64,000 bases of DNA from Poritiphilus sp965212595 (lineage in GTDB: Bacteria; Bacteroidota; Bacteroidia; Flavobacteriales; Flavobacteriaceae), in the NCBI GenBank assembly GCA_965212595.1, contig CBDBVE010000007.1:310001-374000 (forward strand), read 5' to 3'. Of this stretch, positions 36,115 to 44,191 are shown piece by piece (the stretch's first letter is position 1; each line of letters opens with the position of its first letter). The translations under genes and the position numbers were made by a program. The notes under the pieces were generated by a model. The model was given only the letters and a program-made list of their open reading frames with translations, was not told where the DNA came from and did no database searches.

Positions 36115-36270
36115 TTACAGCTTTTGGAACAAAACAACATTAAGTCCAACCAGACTACGGATAAAGTTTTTCTGAAATGAAAAGGCGGGGAGGAAGGCTG
36201 CTAAAGCGCCTTTAGGGATACCATAGTTTTTCATGGATGTAATTTCCATTAAGTCGGTTAAGTTATTCAT
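36115..36270 (-). CDS. Candidate 51-residue ORF upstream of the giant gene
   Basis: Minus-strand ATG 36270 to TAA 36115 encodes MNNLTDLMEITSMKNYGIPK followed by a hydrophobic-leaning GALAAFLPAFSFQKNFIRSL and VGLNVVLFQKL. It ends 15 bases before ATG 36099. Its start is 90 bases from the shared upstream motif, the same distance as the starts of the next two large genes (87 and 92). It has no recognised family. It may be a real small protein or part of a leader. Confidence 0.35.
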   Translation of the reverse strand: MNNLTDLMEITSMKNYGIPKGALAAFLPAFSFQKNFIRSLVGLNVVLFQKL

Positions 36271-36331
36271 ATTTGGGCGTCGCTAAACCAAATGTATCTC
36301 GCTATAAATCAAATGGTTTAATTACACAATA

Positions 36332-36372
36332 CAAATTTAACCGTATACCTACCAATGGAAAATAAATGTTGT
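36332..36372 (-). promoter_or_regulatory. Shared promoter module, copy A (giant gene)
   Basis: Minus strand ACAACATTTATTT at 36372-36360, then TAAATTTG (36339-36332), an exact TAnnTTTG -7 box, 24 bases after ACAACATTT. GTATAC precedes the -7 box. The rest of the 36100-36545 gap (other than the small ORF) shows nothing I can identify. Confidence 0.5.
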
Positions 36373-36545
36373 AAAAGTGGGATTTCGTACGGTATAAAGG
36401 TCAAAAGTTGAGGTTTTGGTGTGTATTTCGTCGATTTTTTGAAGCTACATTGGTCGATTATCCCAATTATAGCAATACTTACCGAAGGGCTCGGAAGTAA
36501 GAAAAATCAACGCCTTTGTCACGCTTTTCAAACAAGGATTGCCAC

Positions 36546-39500
36546 TTAATTTTTATTGACTCGATGGGTGATTCTGCGGTTGGTAATTACAGAATTCACA
36601 GAGACGGTCAAAGTAGCTGAATTAGAGGTGATTATTGTACAAATATAGCTACTGTCAGACACCAATACCCGGTACTGATTTCCGTTTTCAGCAGTGGTAA
36701 CATTGGTAAGCGTCAAAGTAGCTGTAGTTGTACCGCTATAAATGCCGCTGTCAGAGAGGTCAGTCCAGGAGCTCCCATTAAAGATTTGCCACTGATAAGT
36801 ATCTGCATTTAAGGTTGTTACCGTGAATGAGCCATTGCAACCAGGACAGATTGTAGTATCTGCCGGTTGTAGTGTAATAGCCGGAACCATACTGGCTTCT
36901 CTGAAATCAAATGTGCTGTTGCTATCGGCATCTGCTGGTACAGGATAAGTTGCAGCCGTTACTGCTCCATTAGCATTAACTGTTGGGGTTCCAGAGCCAT
37001 ACATACCATTGTCATCAACATCGGTATTGGCATCCCCATAGGCTTCATCAGCATCGTTGCATCCGTCGTTGTCACTATCAATTTCTCTGAAATCATAATT
37101 ACCATCACTATCGGAGTCATTTAAGGTATAGTTTACGGTTCCGCTATCTTCCTGCCCTGAGGCCTGAATGCTATCGGCTACGCCATCTAAACCTACATTA
37201 CCGGTTAACCTTCCTGAGGTATGTGCAACATCATGCCCGGCTTCTACGACATCATAGATACCGTCATTATCACTATCCAGATCTAGGCTGTCATTAACTC
37301 CATCACCGTCAAGATCGCAGCTGGGTGAGCCTGAGGCCGCCCAAATAATAGCTTTTATAAGTAAATCTTCGCCTGCGCCATTATAGCCTCCATTCGCATT
37401 GGCATGTGGTACAATGACCCTTCTGCCCGGCGCTAGGCCAACTTCCATTGCATCTCCCAATTCCCAGGCTGCCATTGCTATTTGGCCATTGGGGTTGTTT
37501 CCCAAAGCCAAGCCAGAACCAAGACCTGGGGCATAATAGGTGCCATCTCCAATATCATAATTTCCAAGGCTCAAACCTATGGTTATAGGGTGTGAATTGT
37601 TCGTAATGTCTATAAGGTTCGTTGTATTGGTTCCTCCGGAAGCCCCACCAAGTATATCGTCATGTAAAGCCGGTTCACTTGTGACCACCCCCTGCGCAGT
37701 ACTTACCATATTGGCAACATTTGCTAAGGCCGTACCGCTAAAGACATCTTCATATATAAAGGTAACATCGTAATTATTAGCGTCTCCGCCAACAGCATGA
37801 TCTACCACTGTCACGTTATGACCTAGTGCCGTCAATTTGTCTATGGTATTCTGCTCTTCGGTTCCGCGGGTTTCTCTTGTTACCCATAAAATTGAAACCG
37901 GGCACTCTTCTGAATCGAGTATACCATCGTTATCGTCATCAAAATCGCAAACATCATTAATCCCATCACCATCAGAATCCAATCCGCCCGGATCTGCACA
38001 AGGTTCATAAAGGGTAACTGTTGCGGTATCGCTTTTTCCGAGAGCTGGGCAAATTGAGACCGTAGAATCTGTAATGGTATAATCAAACGTAGTTCCCGGA
38101 AAGGGCGTTCCTGCGCTATATGTATATGTAACCAAACCAGCATCTGCATCATCAATAACTACCGAGCCAATGGCTGGTTGCACTACACTGTCTATAAAGA
38201 AGTTCTCCCCGTCTGGTTCAGAATCGTTATCAAAAAGGTTTATTTGTATAGACACCGTTGTGCCTACCGGAACCGTAACAAGATCATCTACGGCATCCGG
38301 GGGGTTCAAATTCTCAACGATTTCGGCATCTGTCGTTGAAAGGTCATAATGATTTGTTCCTGGAATAGTACTGGGTTGCGCTACAATGGTAGCCACCAAT
38401 CTCGAAAAACCACTTGGATCGGAAGGATCATGAAAATTTGGGTAGCGTACCTCAATGATATAGGTTTCATTTTCACCTAAAGGCAGCCCAAAGTGTACTT
38501 CTTCAGGGGATTGTGTACCGTGCCCATACACGCCGTTTACCTGCCTTAGGCCACTGACAATATTCCCTGCACAGTCTCTGATAAGTACATTGGTTCCAAT
38601 GGCAACACGTTCTGGCGTGCCCCCGGTGGACCCGTCTGCACCGCGATCTTCAGAAACATCTACAAGCAGGTGATTGTTTCTATTCGCAGCTGGGAGGTTA
38701 TTTATAAATAATTGATTTCCAGAACTATGGCTTATGTTCATATAGATGTCTAAGTCGCCATCGTCATCTACGTCTACCATAGTTGCCCCTTCCCCATTAC
38801 GGGTATTAAAGGTGGCTGCGTCCAGAGAAAATGTCATAGCGGTGCCGCTGCCTACGACTCCGGGAGCCGGAGTAGGGCTGTTTAACTGGTTAATATATAA
38901 GTAACTTCTACTATCGCCAACCAGGAGTACATCTATATCGCCATCATTATCTACGTCACCTCCCGCGAGCGCGTCTATATCGTTTGAAGAACTGCCATTA
39001 TCTGTGTTTGAAGGTTGAGGCAATCCGGGAAATACACCGCCTCCGAGAGCTGTCCAAACTCCTGCGCCATCATTTCTAAAAATTTGAGTCAGGTCGTTTT
39101 CTGTCCACACCGCATCCAAATCGCCGTCGTTGTCCAAATCCCAGAGTCCAACACCTCCTTTATTTCCATTGGCAGCCTGAGCGACGTCAGAGCCATTGGT
39201 AAAAGTCCCTCCCTGGTTGAGGAAAAAGTCGTTTTCATTTCGTTTCCGCATAAAAATGTCTACCCAGCCATCGTCGTTCACATCTGCCGCAGATCCGTAG
39301 TCTCCATCGGTTGCAAACTGATTCAACCCAAATTGGACTACCCCGCTACCGTTTCCGGGAGTAATATGGGTAAACAAGGCTGTGGGGGCCGGATTTACCA
39401 CGGTATGTGTCGTATGGTCTATATAGTTATTTCTCAACAACTCGATCCCGTAATTGTGGCTATCAAAGAAAATATCCAGGTCGCCATCGCCTTCGAAATC

Positions 39501-40034
39501 AAAAAAGCCAACGCCTTCAGCGTTGATCGGGTTCACATTTACGGTAGCGCTTGCCGGCCGGCCAACGGTAATAGGTGCAGTTCCTCCAATACCATCACCA
39601 AAGGTTCCGTTCGCGTTTTGTATAAAGATCTGAATCGCCATGGCAGAACTATTATTACCGTGCGAACTGATTAAGAAATCTTTAAGTCCATCACTATTCA
39701 CATCACCCCAGGCTGCTTGCCGCTCTGCCGCGTCGCTTAGCATACCGGGTGCCAAAGTAGCCTGTACATTCGTAAAAAAGCCACTGTTATTCTGCATTAG
39801 AAAACTCTTGGCACTACCGCTACTTTCTAGAACAAGAACGTCTAGATCACCGTCATTATCAAAGTCAGACCAGGCATGCCCTCCATCCTTGTTTTGATTG
39901 AGATTCAGGCCATACGCAGCCGCGCTTTCAGTATAGGTAGTTTGTGCATTTGCATTCCAAAAAATGAATAAGAATACCAGCCATAGGAGATTACGGCTTA
40001 AGACTCGGGAATTAAATAGGGCGTTGGTTCCCAT
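36546..40034 (-). CDS. Large secreted FG-GAP/UnbV protein with GATase-like insert and shared C-terminal tail
   Basis: 1162 residues. Signal peptide (NLLWLVFLFIFWNANAQ). Residues ~30-480 are FG-GAP/VCBS-type propeller repeats (WSDFDNDGDLDVLVLESSGS, GDVNSDGLKDFLIS, DVDDDGDLDIYMN). An ASPIC/UnbV domain follows (NRNNHLLVDVSEDRG to EEVHFGLPLGENETYIIEVR), then a cadherin-like domain (VPVGTTVSIQINLFDNDSEP). Thrombospondin type 3-like repeats are split by a ~180-residue domain starting ILWVTRETRGTEEQNTIDKL, which resembles a ThuA/GATase1-like fold. After more Asp repeats there is an Ig-like domain (ITLQPADTTICPGC to YRVLVSD). It ends VITNRRITHRVNKN, almost the same as the next upstream protein. No type A or type B CTD. 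Probable surface protein. Confidence 0.85.
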   Translation of the reverse strand: MGTNALFNSRVLSRNLLWLVFLFIFWNANAQTTYTESAAAYGLNLNQNKDGGHAWSDFDNDGDLDVLVLESSGSAKSFLMQNNSGFFTNVQATLAPGMLSDAAERQAAWGDVNSDGLKDFLISSHGNNSSAMAIQIFIQNANGTFGDGIGGTAPITVGRPASATVNVNPINAEGVGFFDFEGDGDLDIFFDSHNYGIELLRNNYIDHTTHTVVNPAPTALFTHITPGNGSGVVQFGLNQFATDGDYGSAADVNDDGWVDIFMRKRNENDFFLNQGGTFTNGSDVAQAANGNKGGVGLWDLDNDGDLDAVWTENDLTQIFRNDGAGVWTALGGGVFPGLPQPSNTDNGSSSNDIDALAGGDVDNDGDIDVLLVGDSRSYLYINQLNSPTPAPGVVGSGTAMTFSLDAATFNTRNGEGATMVDVDDDGDLDIYMNISHSSGNQLFINNLPAANRNNHLLVDVSEDRGADGSTGGTPERVAIGTNVLIRDCAGNIVSGLRQVNGVYGHGTQSPEEVHFGLPLGENETYIIEVRYPNFHDPSDPSGFSRLVATIVAQPSTIPGTNHYDLSTTDAEIVENLNPPDAVDDLVTVPVGTTVSIQINLFDNDSEPDGENFFIDSVVQPAIGSVVIDDADAGLVTYTYSAGTPFPGTTFDYTITDSTVSICPALGKSDTATVTLYEPCADPGGLDSDGDGINDVCDFDDDNDGILDSEECPVSILWVTRETRGTEEQNTIDKLTALGHNVTVVDHAVGGDANNYDVTFIYEDVFSGTALANVANMVSTAQGVVTSEPALHDDILGGASGGTNTTNLIDITNNSHPITIGLSLGNYDIGDGTYYAPGLGSGLALGNNPNGQIAMAAWELGDAMEVGLAPGRRVIVPHANANGGYNGAGEDLLIKAIIWAASGSPSCDLDGDGVNDSLDLDSDNDGIYDVVEAGHDVAHTSGRLTGNVGLDGVADSIQASGQEDSGTVNYTLNDSDSDGNYDFREIDSDNDGCNDADEAYGDANTDVDDNGMYGSGTPTVNANGAVTAATYPVPADADSNSTFDFREASMVPAITLQPADTTICPGCNGSFTVTTLNADTYQWQIFNGSSWTDLSDSGIYSGTTTATLTLTNVTTAENGNQYRVLVSDSSYICTIITSNSATLTVSVNSVITNRRITHRVNKN

Positions 40035-40091
40035 CTGATATCTTAGGCCCTTTAAGCGGGGGTAACAGGCCTATTTAATTGGTTGTACATT

Positions 40092-40133
40092 CAAAAAAAC
40101 CACTAAAATTGGGAGTATTGAAATAAATGTTGT
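40092..40133 (-). promoter_or_regulatory. Shared promoter module, copy B (FG-GAP/UnbV gene)
   Basis: Minus strand ACAACATTTATTT at 40133-40121, then a degenerate -7 box TTTTTTTG (40099-40092) 25 bases after ACAACATTT. The motif is 87 bases from the start codon at 40034. Confidence 0.45.
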
Positions 40134-40250
40134 GAAGGCCAGAAAACCTAGCGTATAGTACGGTAATACTGTGGTGTTGTTTTTTTGTAAACTTCTTACT
40201 TACAGTAGGTTAACGTAATTTTTTGTAAGAATTTTAGGACTTAAATCTTC

Positions 40251-43200
40251 TTAGTTTGGATTCACCCTGTAGGTAATTCTTCGATTGGTGATAATCGTTC
40301 TTATCTTGATGATGCTGAAGGGCGAGAACTCAGAGGTACTGTTAGACAAGGTAGCCGTAGCAGTAACATGGTATCCCAATGCTACAGAACCGGTTATTGG
40401 AATGCTGAATTCATATTGGTTGGTGTTGTCTGTATTTCCATCAGCATCGGTATATGCTGACGTACCTGCATCCAAATCTGCTACACTACCTTCAACAGCT
40501 GATCCTAAATATGTTTGTCCCTCGCCATAGTCCGTAGAAAGCCCGAGTTCATTATCTCCCGCGGCGGCTGTGCCTTCCTGAATATCGGTCAAGAAGAATT
40601 CTATAGTAGCTCCAGGCCGAGCCCATCCTTTAACAATTAGGTTACTCCCTGAGACATATGCTACTGAGATTACCGGGAAGTTGAGACTTCCATTTGGGCC
40701 ATTATCTGAATCTCCAGAATCGTTTAAGGTAACACCATCTCCAACGGCATCAGAATTATCCAGGTCAATACCCAGGGCATCAGCGGTGGTACCGTTCGCG
40801 TAGATGGAGTTTTGGGAAATTAGGTTACCGGAGGTATTCCCTCCTGCCAGAACAATACCGGGGCCACCATTAGAGGCTATAATATTGTTTGTAATAGACG
40901 AATTATCTCCATCGAGTAAGATACCCGCATTTTCAATATTTCCGCTACAGGTGCCTCCATTTTGGCCCGAAGTCCTGATTGTATTTTCGGTAATTGTAAC
41001 ACTTCCCGAGATACCATCGCCATCTATACCAAGCGAGGCAGCACTCTCTATAAGGTTTTGCTGAATTACAACCCCAGATCCACTTACAATTGTGATATTG
41101 TCATCACAGGCTCCATCTCCGATGGAGGTAATGTGGTTGTTCTGGATAATGGTCGACGTTCCGCCGTCTACCATGACACCGGCATCGGTAGTGGTGGCAA
41201 TGTAGTTTCCATCTATTAAGGCAGTTCCTCCGGTAACTTCTACCCCATCATCAATATTTCCGGCATTTGCACCGGCAGCATTTACTCCGAGCAGGTTATT
41301 TGAAATGGTAGCCGAGCCGTTGTCTACTCGTATTCCTGCATTGTTATTGGCGTATACCGCAATGTTTCTGATTGTGACCAAATTTCCTTCAGTTATAATT
41401 ACATCACCTCCATTGCGATGCACCTGAATTTCAGGGAGGTCATAATTGGGAAGGGCAGTGGCCGAAACGCCTACATTGCTCCCTCCAGACCCGGTTGTCC
41501 CGGAATTGGTATCTCCTGAATAAGCCGTCTGTGTTCTTCCATCAATCTTGGTGTTTGCATCGGTAATTGTAGTGAGTGTAATAGAGTTTGAGATAAAAAT
41601 GTCAAAATAGCCACTGCCGAAATTACCATCTGCAGTTCTTCCCAGGGCATCTCCTGTTGGAGGGATCATAAATACCGAAGTATCCTCACCAGCCGGTGGA
41701 TTGAAAATACTATTCGTTTCAATATCAAGCCCGGTTTCATCCAGGTTATTGCTATTTATGATAAACTGGTCTAGGGAACCCTGTTCATCCTCGTTTGTAT
41801 TGACGATGGTATTAAAATTAAAACCAAAATCCAGGCCTGCTACACCCTCATTGGCAATAGAAACAGCAGCCACGGTTTGTGCTCCGGTAAGGGTTCCTGC
41901 CGCCGGATCGGCCGCAGAAGGATCTGCGCCACCTACTTCGGTTGTGGTTTCAGTAAGCGTACTCGCCAAATAATCTTTTCTAAAGGTTTGAATGGGAATA
42001 CATGTGGTGCATGCCGTTCCACCTCCCCTGGTAGATCTTACAGAGTTATTCACCACTCTTATGCTGTATGAGCCATTGGCCATCCCGGCAAAAACATAGT
42101 CGCCATTGGTATCTGTGGTCTTAGTATCTACCAATGAGCTTCCATTGTCATATAGTTCTACTGTGGCACCCGTAACTCCCACTCCTGAAGCCGCCGCTAA
42201 ATTTCTTCCTGCTCCACCTCCGTAATTGACATCTTCAAAAACAGTTCCCGTTACAAGATTGGAGGGTACTTTAAGTACCACTGCATTCATGATCACATAA
42301 TCTTGCCCGACATTCACTGATGTGGTAGCGCTTGTTTCTCCGACTCCTATATAGCCAGAAACATCATAGGTATCTACATCCACACCATAAGTGGTGGTGA
42401 TATTGACGGCGGGCCCTACAGTATCATCAAAAATTGTAGAGTTAAATGGATTATCTGTAACCCCGTCGTTATCGCCGTCTCCATTGAGTTCATTCGTTCC
42501 GGCAGAAGGTGTAGTAAAAGTCAAAGATTCGTTATTGGCTAAGGTCTGGTCGCCTTCCCATGACATTACTGTAGTCTTGGAACCCGTAGACCCAATAGCG
42601 TAAAATCCGCTTAGGGTAAAAGAATATGAATTGTTACTCTCTCCATCAAAGCCCTGGTAAAGGTTAATTGTTGAAGCAGGTAAACTCGCATGCGAATAAA
42701 AGATAAAGAGGCTCCAACCACCAAGTACGGTAGCAGAGTTGCAATAAGTGGCCGAATTGTCTACGGTAAGGCCTGAAAAATCATAGGTATTCGTGCTTGG
42801 GTTGCTTATCCCCTGAATAATTGTGGTTACATCGGCAAGTCCTCCCCAAAATTCTCTGCTCCCACTTAATGAAGTATTGTACATTAAATCTGCGTTAACG
42901 GTATTCCCTTCAAAAGTTACCTGGGTGTCTGGCGTGGGGTTAGAATGCGCCCAGTATAGATAGGCTTTTTCAATCACTGCACCAGATAGTATTGGTGCGG
43001 TAAGCGTACCACTCGATGTAGTGGTAATAGAACAGGCGTTGGTATTGTTATCTGCTGTACGCAGGGTACCTCCGGTAGAAGTATAATCCATATACCCGTC
43101 AAATTCTTCGTAAAGGGCCAGAGGGGTATCCCCCAGAAGGTCATTATCATTAATGATTCCCGTTCCTGTATCTGTTATATCAACAGTGCCGTCTGAAGCC

Positions 43201-43901
43201 CCGGTTATGGAAACCGTATATGTTTCGGCCGATTCAAAATCGCCATCATCCGTAATGGGGACAATAATTTGTTCGGTATCGTTCAGAGCTCCTGTAAAAT
43301 TTAGTGTAACAGGAGACAAGGTATAGTCAGAACCGACTGTGGTGGTAACATCGGTAATGGTATAGGTCGCAGTAAATGGTCCGGCAGCCGCGGCTCCGGT
43401 ATGTGTAACAGTGAAGGTGGCCGTTCCGTCTCCTTCATTGACTGTTACATCATCAATAGTCAAGGCTGGGGTAGGCGCCAAAATATCGAAAGTAAACGTT
43501 CCATTGGTGCCGGTTAGGTCCGTATTGACGATAAGTACTCCATCTTGATATACTCTGACGTAAGAAGCTGAACCATTCCAGCCGTCGCCATATGTATCTT
43601 CCATAAAGATATCATAACCGGTGCCGTAGGCAATTCCAGGAAAGCTCGCCGGACTTCCAATATTGTTATACGCATTATTACAACAACCGCTAAAACACGA
43701 TCCGGGATTACAAATGCTTGCTCCAATGGGATTGTTCGATGGATCTCTGAATGTTACTCTATTTTCGGAAGACCAGAAGGGCCAGTTTACTTCAATAGTG
43801 ATATTGGCCTGGCCAAAGGCCGAAAGCCCTGAAAAAAACAGGAAAACAAATAAAACAACTGTTTTAAGGTAGGATGTTTTAGCAGTTTGGGACACTATCA
43901 T
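40251..43901 (-). CDS. Large secreted Calx-beta / SdrD-like / beta-helix protein with shared C-terminal tail
   Basis: 1216 residues. Signal peptide (TVVLFVFLFFSGLSAFGQ). The N-domain has clustered cysteines (ASICNPGSCFSGCCNN) and a YGDGWNGSAS turn. A Calx-beta domain follows (LTIDDVTVNEGDGTATFTVT to IINDND), then a ~300-residue domain typical of secreted proteins with AYLYWAHSNPTPDTQVTF. An SdrD B-like domain comes next (GTVFEDVNYGGGAGRNL to DTNGDYVFAGMANGSYSIRV). Right-handed parallel beta-helix repeats span ~700-1050 (TIRNIAVYANNNAGIRVDNG, SATISNNLLGV, GILLDGDNSSITNNIIASNG). It ends TIITNRRITYRVNPN. No type A or B CTD is visible. Probably an exported surface protein that binds calcium or glycans. 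Transcribed alone from its own promoter module. Confidence 0.85.
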   Translation of the reverse strand: MIVSQTAKTSYLKTVVLFVFLFFSGLSAFGQANITIEVNWPFWSSENRVTFRDPSNNPIGASICNPGSCFSGCCNNAYNNIGSPASFPGIAYGTGYDIFMEDTYGDGWNGSASYVRVYQDGVLIVNTDLTGTNGTFTFDILAPTPALTIDDVTVNEGDGTATFTVTHTGAAAAGPFTATYTITDVTTTVGSDYTLSPVTLNFTGALNDTEQIIVPITDDGDFESAETYTVSITGASDGTVDITDTGTGIINDNDLLGDTPLALYEEFDGYMDYTSTGGTLRTADNNTNACSITTTSSGTLTAPILSGAVIEKAYLYWAHSNPTPDTQVTFEGNTVNADLMYNTSLSGSREFWGGLADVTTIIQGISNPSTNTYDFSGLTVDNSATYCNSATVLGGWSLFIFYSHASLPASTINLYQGFDGESNNSYSFTLSGFYAIGSTGSKTTVMSWEGDQTLANNESLTFTTPSAGTNELNGDGDNDGVTDNPFNSTIFDDTVGPAVNITTTYGVDVDTYDVSGYIGVGETSATTSVNVGQDYVIMNAVVLKVPSNLVTGTVFEDVNYGGGAGRNLAAASGVGVTGATVELYDNGSSLVDTKTTDTNGDYVFAGMANGSYSIRVVNNSVRSTRGGGTACTTCIPIQTFRKDYLASTLTETTTEVGGADPSAADPAAGTLTGAQTVAAVSIANEGVAGLDFGFNFNTIVNTNEDEQGSLDQFIINSNNLDETGLDIETNSIFNPPAGEDTSVFMIPPTGDALGRTADGNFGSGYFDIFISNSITLTTITDANTKIDGRTQTAYSGDTNSGTTGSGGSNVGVSATALPNYDLPEIQVHRNGGDVIITEGNLVTIRNIAVYANNNAGIRVDNGSATISNNLLGVNAAGANAGNIDDGVEVTGGTALIDGNYIATTTDAGVMVDGGTSTIIQNNHITSIGDGACDDNITIVSGSGVVIQQNLIESAASLGIDGDGISGSVTITENTIRTSGQNGGTCSGNIENAGILLDGDNSSITNNIIASNGGPGIVLAGGNTSGNLISQNSIYANGTTADALGIDLDNSDAVGDGVTLNDSGDSDNGPNGSLNFPVISVAYVSGSNLIVKGWARPGATIEFFLTDIQEGTAAAGDNELGLSTDYGEGQTYLGSAVEGSVADLDAGTSAYTDADGNTDNTNQYEFSIPITGSVALGYHVTATATLSNSTSEFSPFSIIKIRTIITNRRITYRVNPN

Positions 43902-43962
43902 CTTTTACAGGCGCCGAAATTCCCTTATAGCTCGACAGTTTTATGGTTAATTTAGAACTTGG

Positions 43963-44004
43963 TAAAAATAGGGTATACCCCGTAGCCTGAACAAAAAATG
44001 TTGT
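43963..44004 (-). promoter_or_regulatory. Shared promoter module, copy C (Calx-beta gene)
   Basis: Minus strand ACAACATTTTTT at 44004-43993, then TATTTTTA (43970-43963) 25 bases after ACAACATTT. GTATAC precedes the -7 box, as in copy A. The motif is 92 bases from the start codon at 43901. Confidence 0.45.
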
Positions 44005-44134
44005 GTATCACTTAAAAGACTACATGAATAGCCAGAATATTGCGGTTTAATACGTTCGAAAATGGTTTTTCTGGCAGTGCATTTAACCTATGAAATTCGA
44101 TATTCAGGGATGCTATCGACAAGCGTTTAAATAC

Positions 44135-44164
44135 AAAAATGCAACCATTTAAGGCTGCATTTTC
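44135..44164 (-). terminator. Terminator after the OmpA/PD40 gene
   Basis: Minus strand AAAATGCA-GCC, seven-base loop, GGT-TGCATTTTT with T-run. It separates the CTD-sprF-ompA operon from the Calx-beta gene. Confidence 0.65.
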
Positions 44165-44191
44165 ATGTGAATTATGAATAAAAGGTCTGGT

